Assembly: GCA_020853705.1 (NCBI GenBank)
Contig: JADYYK010000189.1
Coordinates: 1 to 64,000 of the forward strand
Length of the DNA stretch: 64,000 bases
Direction of reading: 5' to 3'
Source of the DNA: Deltaproteobacteria bacterium
GTDB lineage: Bacteria > Myxococcota_A > Polyangia > Haliangiales > JADYYK01
Shown here: in pieces, positions 11,987 to 27,421 of the stretch
Layout of the letters: each line of letters begins with the position of its first letter
Position numbering within the stretch: the first letter of the stretch is position 1
Notes under the pieces: model-generated
The model's input: only the letters and a program-made list of their open reading frames with translations
What the model was told of the DNA's origin: nothing
Databases searched by the model: none
Translations under genes and position numbers: made by a program

Positions 11987-12711
11987 AACCCGACCAGGAC
12001 CGCGCCGTTGGTCACCGTGGCGCGGTCGCGGTTGCCGGTGTCGTACGAGCCCACGGCGCCGTTGAACGACACGTCGACCGACATCTTGCGACGCTGCCAC
12101 AGCTCGATGCCGGCGCCCACCATGACGGCGCCGCCGGGCTCCGACTCGGCGCTGCCGAAGTTGTCCTCGTACGACAGCTGCGCGAAGCCCAGGCCGCCCT
12201 TGACCCAGACCTTGTCGCCCAGGTGCACCTTGACCGCGACGGTGCCGATGGCCTGGGTGAAGAAGGCGTCGTCCTGGTAGTTACCGACGCGGAAGCTGGT
12301 GGCCTCGCCGTCGAACAGCAGCGCGATCTGCGGCGACAGGTAGGCCCCGATGAAGAAGCCGCCGGCCACGCCGCCATAGCCATCCGAGCGCGAGCCGCCG
12401 TCCGAGAAGCTGACCGCGCCGAGACCCAGCGAGAAGCCCACCGTGAGGCCGTCGCGCGACGGCTTGTAGGTCTCGGGGTGGCCATAGTACGAGTCGGGCG
12501 GCGGCGGCTGCTGGTAGTACGGCTGCGGCGGCGGCGCGTAGTACGGCGGCGGCTGCTGCACCTGGTAGTTGGGCGGCGGCGGGTTGGGCTGGTTGTAGCC
12601 GCCCTGGCCGTAGCCGCTCTGGCCATAGGGGCTGCCGTACTGCGCGCTGGCCACACCGCCGAGCAGGGTCAGGACGCCGAGGCTGGCCAGGACAATGTGC
12701 CGTGTCTTCAT
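11974..12711 (-). CDS. Outer-membrane beta-barrel protein with Pro/Tyr-rich N-terminal segment
   Basis: 245 residues. Signal peptide ends at VASAQ (about 23). Residues 24-80 are Gly/Tyr then Pro/Tyr/Gln-rich (PPPPNYQVQQPPPYYAPPP), a flexible exposed or periplasmic linker. The rest alternates polar and hydrophobic residues as amphipathic strands (GLTVGFSLGLGAV, AVKVHLGDKVWVKGGLGFAQL) and ends in a phenylalanine (VGFNWF), the BAM recognition signal. No catalytic motif. AAGGAGAGGG ribosome site just upstream. Second gene of a two-gene operon with the next barrel gene, 23 nt apart. Confidence 0.82.
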   Translation of the reverse strand: MKTRHIVLASLGVLTLLGGVASAQYGSPYGQSGYGQGGYNQPNPPPPNYQVQQPPPYYAPPPQPYYQQPPPPDSYYGHPETYKPSRDGLTVGFSLGLGAVSFSDGGSRSDGYGGVAGGFFIGAYLSPQIALLFDGEATSFRVGNYQDDAFFTQAIGTVAVKVHLGDKVWVKGGLGFAQLSYEDNFGSAESEPGGAVMVGAGIELWQRRKMSVDVSFNGAVGSYDTGNRDRATVTNGAVLVGFNWF

Positions 12712-12734
12712 GGTGGTTTCCCTCTCCTTGGGTC

Positions 12735-13442
12735 CTAGAAGCCCTGCAGGCCGATGCTGATGCCGAGGCTGTCGAGTCTCAGGTCGTCGCCGTCGTGGTC
12801 ATACTTCGCGCTCTGATACTGCAGCGCCATCGTGATTGCCGACCGACGCAGCGTCTGCAGATCGACGCCGACCGCCAGCGAGAACGCGCCGCCGTCGGCG
12901 CTGGCGCAGCCATCACAGCTGGCGCTGCCGACCCCCGCGCGCAGCCACGAGCGCCGCCCGAAGTGCAGCTGCGCAGCCAGGCCGATCACCACCTGCTGGG
13001 CGCTGTCGTCACCCGAGCCGTCACTCTTGCCGAAGCGGATCAGGTCGGCGGTCGCCAGCAGCGCCAGGCGCGGGAAGGCATACATGCCAAGCTGCCCCGA
13101 CAGCGTCATCGCGGTGCCAGCCTCGAGGTCGATGCCGTCCTGCTCGCCGCTCAGCGCCGTGACCCCGACCCCGACCCCGGCGGTGAAGCCCTTGCGCTGC
13201 GGCTGCGGGCGGGGCGCGGGCGCCTCGACCGGGGGTGGCGGCGGGGTGGCGAAGCCGGGGCCGACCGGCGCCTGCGAGAACGGCGTCACCGGCGCGACCG
13301 GCGCACCCGGTGTGGTCGGCGCGCCATAGGGATCGCCTGGCGCACCCGGATTGGGGATGAACTGTGCCGACGCCGACCCCGCGCCGACGGCCAGGGCCAA
13401 GGCCAAGGCGACCCCGACGCCCCACCAGCGTCTGCTCCGCAT
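12735..13442 (-). CDS. Outer-membrane beta-barrel protein
   Basis: 235 residues. Signal peptide MRSRRWWGVGVALALALAVG ending at ASAQF, then a Pro/Ala/Gly-rich stretch (about 30-80) and a barrel of about 150 residues with Ser/Gly-rich turns, ending LQGF. Several Cys (ASCDGCAS) lie in one loop. Start 13442 is preferred: it gives a compact signal peptide and has GAGG 9 nt upstream inside a leader that follows a TATGAT box; ATG 13457 is the alternative. Function unknown; pairs with the neighbouring barrel. Confidence 0.78.
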   Translation of the reverse strand: MRSRRWWGVGVALALALAVGAGSASAQFIPNPGAPGDPYGAPTTPGAPVAPVTPFSQAPVGPGFATPPPPPVEAPAPRPQPQRKGFTAGVGVGVTALSGEQDGIDLEAGTAMTLSGQLGMYAFPRLALLATADLIRFGKSDGSGDDSAQQVVIGLAAQLHFGRRSWLRAGVGSASCDGCASADGGAFSLAVGVDLQTLRRSAITMALQYQSAKYDHDGDDLRLDSLGISIGLQGF

Positions 13443-13470
13443 CGATGTAGACCTCATGGACAGCCTCGCA

Positions 13471-13476
13471 ATCATA
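13471..13476 (-). promoter_or_regulatory. Putative -10 box for the two-gene barrel operon
   Basis: TATGAT on the minus strand (five of six consensus bases), about 29 nt before the preferred start at 13442. No good -35 was seen. Confidence 0.4.
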
Positions 13477-13543
13477 GCAGCATTCAGCAGGCCCAGCATG
13501 ACCGTGGTCACACCGCGCACGAAGCCCGCTGCGGACCGAAACG

Positions 13544-13552
13544 TGCTAGAAG
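13544..13552 (+). promoter_or_regulatory. Putative extended -10 box upstream of purF
   Basis: TGCTAGAAG ends 9 nt before the purF ATG; the same TGnTAGAA string precedes prfB and cca. It partly overlaps the purine-rich AGAGGT that would otherwise be the ribosome site, so either reading is possible. Confidence 0.3.
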
Positions 13553-13561
13553 AGGTCCCAG

Positions 13562-15028
<1,467 letters not shown>

Positions 15029-15036
15029 GGACCGCC

Positions 15037-15999
15037 ATGGAGCCAGCGCGCCTGCAGCGCTACGCCTGGCTGTCCATCGCGGCCGCGCTGACCACGATGG
15101 GGCTCAAGGCCGGGGCCTGGCTGCTGACCGGGTCGGTGGGCCTGCTGTCGGACGCCATGGAGTCGCTGGTCAACCTGGTCGCGGCGGTGGTCGCGCTGTG
15201 GGCCCTGACCATCGCGGCGCGCCCCGCCGACGAGGATCACGAGTTCGGCCACGGCAAGGCGGAGTACTTCTCCAGCGGGGTCGAAGGCGCGCTGATCCTG
15301 GTCGCCGCGCTGGCCATCGGCGTCACCGCGGTGCGTCGCCTCGTCACTCCAGCGCCGGTGCAGTCGGTCGGCCTCGGCCTCGCCATCTCGGTGCTGGCGT
15401 CGCTGATCAACCTCGCGGTGGCCCTGGTCATGCTGCGCGGTGGCAAGCGCCACGGCTCGATCGTGCTGGAGGCCGACGGCCACCACCTGCTCACCGACGT
15501 GTGGACCTCGGCCGGCGTCGTGGTCGGCCTGGGGCTGGTCTGGGTGACCGGCTGGCGCTGGCTGGATCCGGTGGTGGCGCTGGCGGTGGCGGCCAACATC
15601 GTGCGCGTCGGGGCCGTGCTGCTGTACCGCTCGGGCAACGGGCTGCTCGACGTCGCGGTGTCGGCCAAGGATCGCGCCGCGCTGGAGGCGATCCTCGACC
15701 GTTATCGCCACGACGGCGCCAGCTGGCACGCGCTCAAGACCCGGCAGGCCGGCATGCGCATCTTCATCACGGTGCACGTCCTGGTCCCCGGCGCCTGGAC
15801 CGTCGAGCGCGGCCACGACCTGTGCGAGCGCCTGGAGGCCGAGCTGCGCGCCACCCACCCGCGCACCACGGTATTCACCCACCTCGAGCCCCTGGAGGAC
15901 CCACGCGCCCACGGGGATCAGGGGCTGGATCGGCCCGACGTCGACGCCGCCCCCGCGATCGGGGCCGACGCCGCCGGCGACGCCGGGGTCAGCGGTTGA
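15037..15999 (+). CDS. Cation diffusion facilitator (CDF) family metal transporter
   Basis: 320 residues. Six predicted helices then a cytosolic domain. Metal-site motifs: LLSDAMESLVN in helix 2 (Asp39) and DGHHLLTD in helix 5 (His150, Asp154), the HxxxD half of the zinc/iron site; DEDHEFGHGKAEYFS is the conserved loop of this family. The C-terminal domain shows RIFITVHVLVPGAWTVERGHDLCERLE. Exports a divalent metal, likely Zn or Fe, by proton exchange (family knowledge). Only 8 nt after purF, so may be co-transcribed. The 3' end overlaps the convergent lipoprotein gene by 11 nt. Confidence 0.9.
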   Translation: MEPARLQRYAWLSIAAALTTMGLKAGAWLLTGSVGLLSDAMESLVNLVAAVVALWALTIAARPADEDHEFGHGKAEYFSSGVEGALILVAALAIGVTAVRRLVTPAPVQSVGLGLAISVLASLINLAVALVMLRGGKRHGSIVLEADGHHLLTDVWTSAGVVVGLGLVWVTGWRWLDPVVALAVAANIVRVGAVLLYRSGNGLLDVAVSAKDRAALEAILDRYRHDGASWHALKTRQAGMRIFITVHVLVPGAWTVERGHDLCERLEAELRATHPRTTVFTHLEPLEDPRAHGDQGLDRPDVDAAPAIGADAAGDAGVSG

Positions 16000-16564
16000 G
16001 CAGGACCGAGACGGCCTGACCCTGGCACAGGCCCGAGGTCGGCTCGTTGATGCGCAGCTTGGCGCCCTCGAAGGCGATGCTGACCCCGGTGTGTGCGCCC
16101 GCGCGATCGCCGACCATGCAGGGGGCGTCGCCGGAGCCGAAGGTGCACATGTCGGGCATGCACGAGGTGATGCCCTGGTAGGTCGCGGTGACGTTGCTGC
16201 CCAGACCGATGACCGTGAAGCGCTCGACCTCCTGGCAGGCGCCCGAGCTGTAGGTCAGCTGCACGCGGCAGCCGCCCTGGGCCGAGGCCGTGATGAGGAC
16301 CGAGGTGGTCGGGATGCGCGCCTTGAAGGCGGCCGTGATGTCGGTGCCTGCGCAGGAGATGGACTCCAGCGTGTAGGTGCCCGAGATGTTGCAGCTGATG
16401 GGGCCGTCCAGCATGGGGCCACCATCGGGGATGGCGGTGCTGGCGTCGGCCGCGCCGGCGTCCACCGTGACCGCGTCGTCGTCGCCGCCGCAGCCCAGCT
16501 GCGTCATCAGCGAGACACCCAGCAGCACCCCGCCCAGCACCTTGGCAGCCTTGGTCGTCTTCAT
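15989..16564 (-). CDS. Lipoprotein of unknown function
   Basis: 191 residues. Type II signal peptide with lipobox near TQLGC (Cys25), then an Asp/Ala/Gly linker and a small domain with seven further Cys, probably disulfide-bonded outside the cytoplasm. The core begins GTYTLESISCAGTDITAAF and includes GCRVQLTYSSGACQEVERF, resembling small lipocalin-like beta domains of myxobacterial lipoproteins, though this is only a visual similarity. Start at 16564, six nt after a TGATAACGT extended -10 box and without Shine-Dalgarno. Divergent from prfB. Confidence 0.72.
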   Translation of the reverse strand: MKTTKAAKVLGGVLLGVSLMTQLGCGGDDDAVTVDAGAADASTAIPDGGPMLDGPISCNISGTYTLESISCAGTDITAAFKARIPTTSVLITASAQGGCRVQLTYSSGACQEVERFTVIGLGSNVTATYQGITSCMPDMCTFGSGDAPCMVGDRAGAHTGVSIAFEGAKLRINEPTSGLCQGQAVSVLLNR

Positions 16565-16570
16565 GAGCCA

Positions 16571-16579
16571 ACGTTATCA
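16571..16579 (-). promoter_or_regulatory. Putative extended -10 box, leaderless start of the lipoprotein gene
   Basis: TGATAACGT on the minus strand, followed by 6 nt and the ATG at 16564. It lies back to back with the prfB -10 at 16592-16600. Confidence 0.4.
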
Positions 16580-16591
16580 CGGGTCGTCTTG

Positions 16592-16600
16592 TGCTAGAAC
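16592..16600 (+). promoter_or_regulatory. Putative extended -10 box, leaderless start of prfB
   Basis: TGCTAGAAC, then 7 nt, then the ATG at 16608. No Shine-Dalgarno sequence fits before this ATG, so transcription probably starts at the start codon. Confidence 0.45.
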
Positions 16601-16607
16601 GTCGCGC

Positions 16608-17775
16608 ATGGACGCCGAGTTCGAAGCTGCCGTGAAGACAACCAGAAACCGCATCCGCGGGCTCGCCGACAAGCTGGGCGAGCTCGGGAGGCATCTTTGA
16701 CATCGACGGCAAACAGCAAGAGGTAGACAAGCTCGAGGCGCTCGCCACCGCGCCCGAGTTCTGGTCGAACCAGGAGCGCGCCCAGAAGCTGTCGCGCGAG
16801 AAGGCGTCGCTGTCGAAGCTCGTCGACGGCTGGAAGGCCGAGAAGCGTCGCCTCGATGACGCCGCCGTGATGGTCGATCTGGCCGCCGAGGCCGCCGACG
16901 AGGGCGCCCTGCGCGAGGCCACCGCCGACGCCGAGCGCACCGAGCGTGCGCTGGCCGAGATGGAGTTCCGGCGCATGATGTCGGGGCCCAACGACGCCGC
17001 CGACGCCATCGTCGAGGTCAACGCCGGCGCGGGCGGCACCGAGTCGCAAGACTGGGCCCAGATGGTGCTGCGCATGCTGCTGCGCTACTGCGAGCGCCAG
17101 GGCTGGAAGGTCGAGCTGGTCGACGAGCAGTTCGGTGAAGAGGCCGGCATCAAGTCGACCACTTTCATCGTCAGCGGAGATCACACCTTCGGCCACCTGC
17201 GCGCCGAGGGCGGGGTGCACCGGCTGGTGCGCATCTCGCCGTTCGACTCCAACGCGCGGCGCCATACCTCGTTCGCGTCGGTCTTCGTGACCCCCGACAT
17301 CGAGCAGGAGATCGAGATCGAGATCCGGCCCGAGGATCTGCGTGTCGACGTCTACCGGTCGTCGGGCGCGGGTGGCCAGCACGTCAACAAGACCGACAGC
17401 GCGGTGCGCCTGACCCACTTGCCGACCGGCCTCGTGGTGGCGTGCCAGAACGAACGCTCGCAGCACAAGAACAAGTCGTTCGCGATGAAGGTCCTGAAGT
17501 CGCGCCTGTACGAGCGCGCCCGCAAGGAGCAGGAAGAGAAGATCAAGGGCATGCTGGCGACCAAGAAGGCGATCTCGTTTGGCAGCCAGATCCGGTCGTA
17601 TGTGCTGGCGCCCTACCGGCTGGTCAACGACCATCGCACCGGGACCAAGCTCTCCAACGTCGACGCCGTGCTGGATGGCGACATCGACGGACTGATCCGC
17701 GGCTATCTGCTGGCCGAGGCCACCGGCAGCGTGAAGGACGGCGGCGATGACGCCGACAAGGACGACAAGGACTAG
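16608..17775 (+). CDS. prfB: Peptide chain release factor 2 (programmed +1 frameshift)
   Basis: Two segments: 16608-16697 (30 codons, ending Arg-His-Leu) and 16699-17775 after a +1 shift at CTT TGA C, giving about 388 residues. RF2 recognises UGA and UAA and releases the peptide. Family marks: FRRMMSGPNDAADAIV, the SPF stop-codon anticodon in ISPFDSN, and the GGQ hydrolysis motif in GAGGQHVNKTDSAV. The in-frame UGA makes the gene autoregulatory: low RF2 favours the shift. An acidic C-terminal tail (DGGDDADKDDKD) extends past the usual end. lysS follows 2 nt later, the same order as in enteric bacteria. Confidence 0.96.
16686..16701 (+). promoter_or_regulatory. prfB programmed +1 frameshift site
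   Basis: Internal Shine-Dalgarno GGGAGG (16686-16691), a 3-nt spacer CAT, the slippery CTT (16695-16697) and UGA followed by C (16698-16701). Spacing equals the E. coli site (AGGGGG-TAT-CTT-TGA-C). Confidence 0.95.
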
Positions 17776-17777
17776 CC

Positions 17778-19522
<1,745 letters not shown>

Positions 19523-19526
<4 letters not shown>

Positions 19527-21589
19527 TCGAAGGCTTCGAGCGCTTCGTCGCCTGGCGCTACCTCACCGACGGTGGCCGGCGCAGCCGCGTGGCCACGCTG
19601 CTGGTGGGGCTCACGCTGACGCTGATCGGGATCGTGGTCAGCGTCGCCGCGCAGCAGTGGGTCGACGCGCCGCCCGATGTGCCGCTGTTCATGGGCGGCT
19701 TCGATGGTCCGGTGGCGGGGCCCTACCAGTGGCTGCACAAGTGGTGGTGGACGCTGGAGATCGGCGTGGGCGCGCTGCTGCTGGCACAGCTCGGGCTGTG
19801 GCTGTCGGCGCAACGGCGGCGCACCGCGGGGGCCGTGGTGCTGATGCTGCTGACGGCGGCGGCGGGCGTCGGCGTGTACCTGGCGCCGGGCCTTCTGCGC
19901 CAGGCCGGCGAGCTGAACTGGCAGCGCATCACCATGCTGATCGGCGGCGGCTTCCTGGTCGTCGGGGTGCTGGTCAGCTTCTTCGGCGTGCTGCTGCTGT
20001 TCTTCTCGATCTTCACGACCATCTCGACCTACGGCGTGTTCCTGGGCACCGGCGCGCTGGTCATCGTGCTGTCGGTGATGAACGGCTTCGCGGTCGATCT
20101 GCGCAAGAAGATCCTGGGCTCCAACGCCCACGTGCTGGTCAGCCGCGTCGATGGCCGCTTCACCGACTACGAGCGCGTGGTCGCCGAGGCGCGCAAGGTG
20201 GCCGGCGTGCGCGCGGCGTCGCCCTTCGTGTCGACCGAGATCGTGGTGTCGTCGCCGTCGAACTACCAGGGCGTCATCCTCAAGGGCATCGACCCGCGCA
20301 CCGTGGGCGCGGTCAGCGACCTGGCCAAGAACCTGGTCGAGCCGGCGGGGGTGACCTCCGAGGACGTCCTGAAGTCGCTGTCGCCGCCGCCGGGCTGGGA
20401 GGAGGGCGGCCCGCTGCTGCCCGATCCCGAGGAGGAGGAGGTCGTGCAAGAGGCGACGCCGACGCCCGAGCCCGCCGCCAGCCCCGCGCCGGGAGCCGAC
20501 GCCAAGGGCGACAAGACCCCCGAGGTGCGCGTGCTGACGCGCGAGCAGCGCGACGCCCTGCTCGAGCCCGCGGATGGCGCCGGGGCCGACGGCGCCGGTG
20601 CCGACGGCGCGGGCGCCGACACCGACGGTGACGGCGAGGTTGACGTGGCCGCGACCGGCGACGGCAGCGGCCCGGACGGCGGCGAGCTGACCGAGGCCGA
20701 GCTCGACGACCTCTACAAGGACGATCCGCTGGGCCGCCCGCTGCAGCAGCCGGCGCCGCTGTCGTCACCCGCCGAGGCCACGCTGCCCGGCGTCATCATC
20801 GGACGCGAGCTGGCCAAGAACCTGGGCAACGTCGAGGTCGGCGACGAGCTGACCATCGTGTCGACGCTGCCCTCGCTGAACATCGATCGCACCTCGCCGA
20901 GCTCGCGCCCGGTGCGCATCGCCGGGATCTTCTTCAGCGGCATGTACGAGTACGACACCAAGCACGTCTACGTCATGTTGCCGGTGGCGCAGTCGTTCCT
21001 CGGCCTCAAGGCCGAGGGCGTCGATCCCGCGGTCACCGGCGTCGAGATCAAGGCCAACTCCATCGAGGGCACCGGCCCGGTGGTCGCCGCGCTGGAGGCG
21101 CGCCTGGGCCCCGAGTACAAGGTGCAGGACTGGAAGACGCTGAACCGCAACCTGTTCTCGGCGCTCAAGCTCGAGAAGATCGCGATGTTCATCGTGCTCA
21201 CCATCATCATCCTGGTGGCATCGTTTTCGATCATCTCCAACCTCATCATGGTGGTGGTCGAGAAGCAGCGCGAGATCGCCATCCTGAAGTCGATGGGGGC
21301 GTCCAATGGCTCGGTGCTGCGCACCTTCATGTACCAGGGCGTCTACATCGGCCTGATCGGGATGCTGGGCGGGGTCTCGTTCGGGGTCGGCGCCTGCGTG
21401 TACCTGAAGGAGGTCGGGCTGCCGCTCGACGCCGAGGTCTACTACATCGACAAGCTGCCGGTCGCCATGGAGCCGCTGGCCGTCCTGGCCGTGGCCGGCG
21501 CGGCGCTCGCGATCAGCTTCATCGCCACCCTGTACCCGTCCTGGATCGCCGCCGGGCTGCGTCCGGTCGACGGTCTCCGCAACGATTGA
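19523..21589 (+). CDS. lolC: Lipoprotein-releasing ABC transporter permease (LolC/LolE family), enlarged form
   Basis: 688 residues against about 400 in the family. Extracts lipoproteins from the inner membrane for LolA, with LolD as ATPase. The core is intact: TISTYGVFLGTGALVIVLSVMNGF after the N-terminal helices, a periplasmic domain starting LRKKILGSNAHVLVSR, and a C-terminal FtsX domain (KIAMFIVLTIIILVASFSII, then EKQREIAILKSMGAS). Two additions: extra hydrophobic helices near residues 25-50, 75-95 and 100-125, and an Asp/Gly/Ala/Glu-rich insertion at about 300-410 (GADGAGADGAGADTDGDG) within the periplasmic domain. GTG start at 19523 overlaps the lysS stop. The lolD partner is 1.3 kb away, beyond an inverted gene. 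Confidence 0.88.
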
Positions 21590-21601
21590 GAGCGGGGCAG
21601 G

Positions 21602-22738
<1,137 letters not shown>

Positions 22739-22744
22739 GCAGGG

Positions 22745-22773
22745 ACCGTACAAAAGATGCCTTCAGGGGGCAA
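22745..22773 (-). promoter_or_regulatory. Sigma70-like promoter of the cytochrome c peroxidase gene
   Basis: Minus strand TTGCCC (22773-22768), 17-nt spacer, TACGGT (22750-22745), then 6 nt to the ATG at 22738: a leaderless arrangement with both boxes visible. Confidence 0.6.
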
Positions 22774-22837
22774 CCCGACGCCGGTCGACGCGGTCGAAGC
22801 CTGCGAACCCATGGACCTCTTCGCCCCCCGGGGTTCG

Positions 22838-22866
22838 TTGACAGCACCCCCGCCCACGAGTAAGGT
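22838..22866 (+). promoter_or_regulatory. Sigma70 promoter of the lolD-bamA-skp-fabZ operon
   Basis: Consensus -35 TTGACA (22838-22843), 17-nt spacer, -10 TAAGGT (22861-22866). The lolD ATG lies 19 nt after the -10. Best promoter match noticed in the window. Confidence 0.7.
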
Positions 22867-22885
22867 GGCGCACCTTTCGTCGACC

Positions 22886-26349
<3,464 letters not shown>

Positions 26350-26388
26350 GCACTGGCTGGTCAGGTTCTTCTCAGGAGTAGGGAAAAG

Positions 26389-26940
26389 ATGCGAAGGCTG
26401 ATCCTGGTGGTGGTGGCGCTGGTCCTGTTCGAGGGCGCCGCCCTCGCGCAGAAGATCGGCTACGTCGACCTGCGCAAGGCGCTGGACAAGACGGCGGCGG
26501 GCGTGGCGGCCAAGGCGCGCGTCAAGGCGGTGTTCGACAAGAAGCAGGCCGAGCTGCGCAACAAGGAGGACGAGCTGCGCAAGCTCAAGCTCGACTATGA
26601 CAAGCAGCTGTCGCTCCTCAAGCCCGCCGCCGCCGCGGCCAAGGAGAAGGAGATCATGCAGCGCTATGTCGAGCTGCAGGAGGTCTACGTCAAGCTGCAG
26701 CGCGAGGTCTCGACCAAGGAGGTCGAGATGCTCAAGGACATCTTCGCGGCCGCCAAGAAGATCATCGACGAGATCGCGGTGCGCGACGGCTATGTGATGA
26801 TCTTCGAGAAGACCGAGTCCAGCCTGCTGTACGCCGCGCCGGGGATCGAGATCACCGACGAGGTCATCCTGCGCATGAACGGCGCCCGGGCCAAGGCTGG
26901 CTCGGCGCCCTCGACCACGCCCAAGCCCAAGGTGCCCTGA
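26389..26940 (+). CDS. skp: Periplasmic chaperone Skp/OmpH family
   Basis: 183 residues. Signal peptide ends at ALAQ (21), then KIGYVDLRKALDKT, the typical OmpH opening, and a long charged coiled coil (about 45-135) forming the jellyfish-like tentacles that hold unfolded barrels. The C-terminal beta strand region is DGYVMIFEKTESSLLYAAPGIEITD. A short Pro/Lys tail ends the protein. Ribosome site AGGAG upstream. Follows bamA by 39 nt and overlaps fabZ by one base (TGATG). Confidence 0.92.
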   Translation: MRRLILVVVALVLFEGAALAQKIGYVDLRKALDKTAAGVAAKARVKAVFDKKQAELRNKEDELRKLKLDYDKQLSLLKPAAAAAKEKEIMQRYVELQEVYVKLQREVSTKEVEMLKDIFAAAKKIIDEIAVRDGYVMIFEKTESSLLYAAPGIEITDEVILRMNGARAKAGSAPSTTPKPKVP

Positions 26941-27419
26941 TGGCCGCCAGCTCCGACGCCACCGCCAAGCCCGCCCCCGTGATGGACGTGCGCCAGATCA
27001 GCGACATGCTGCCGCACCGCTTCCCGTTCCTGCTGGTCGACCGCGTCATCAGCGTGGACGACGAGAAGATCGTGGCGCTCAAGAACGTCACCATCAACGA
27101 GCCCTTCTTCGGCGGCCACTTCCCCGGCATGCCGGTCATGCCGGGCGTCCTCATCGTGGAGGCGCTGGCCCAGGCCGGCGCGCTGTACGCCGGGCGCATC
27201 GTGAAGTTCTCGGCCGAGACCCACGTGATCTTCTTCATGGCCATCGACAACGTGAAGTTCAGAAAGCCGGTGACGCCGGGCGATCAGCTGGTGCTGGAGT
27301 GTGTGCCGCTGCGCAAGGGCGGCACCATCTGGAAGCTGCGCGGCGAGGCCAAGGTCGACGGCGCGGTGGTCTGCGAGGCGGAGTTCCTGGCCTCGATCGT
27401 CGATCGCAAGAAGGCCTGA
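26940..27419 (+). CDS. fabZ: 3-hydroxyacyl-ACP dehydratase FabZ
   Basis: 159 residues. Dehydrates 3-hydroxyacyl-ACP in fatty acid elongation. LPHRFPFLLVDRV near the N-terminus is the FabZ signature; the catalytic pair is His60 in GGHFPGMPVMPG and Glu74 in VLIVEALAQAG. Hot-dog fold length is normal. Starts within the skp stop codon. In many Gram-negatives this gene lies between lpxD and lpxA; neither is present here, so the coupling to lipid A genes has been lost or lies elsewhere. Confidence 0.95.
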   Translation: MAASSDATAKPAPVMDVRQISDMLPHRFPFLLVDRVISVDDEKIVALKNVTINEPFFGGHFPGMPVMPGVLIVEALAQAGALYAGRIVKFSAETHVIFFMAIDNVKFRKPVTPGDQLVLECVPLRKGGTIWKLRGEAKVDGAVVCEAEFLASIVDRKKA

Positions 27420-27421
27420 CC

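Noticed and set aside
16867..17775. Separate N-terminally truncated RF2 gene starting at 16867
   Set aside because: The sequence before it in the same frame continues RF2 similarity back to the frameshift site, and the zero-frame 30-codon start with CTT TGA C is a classic programmed shift, not a mutation.
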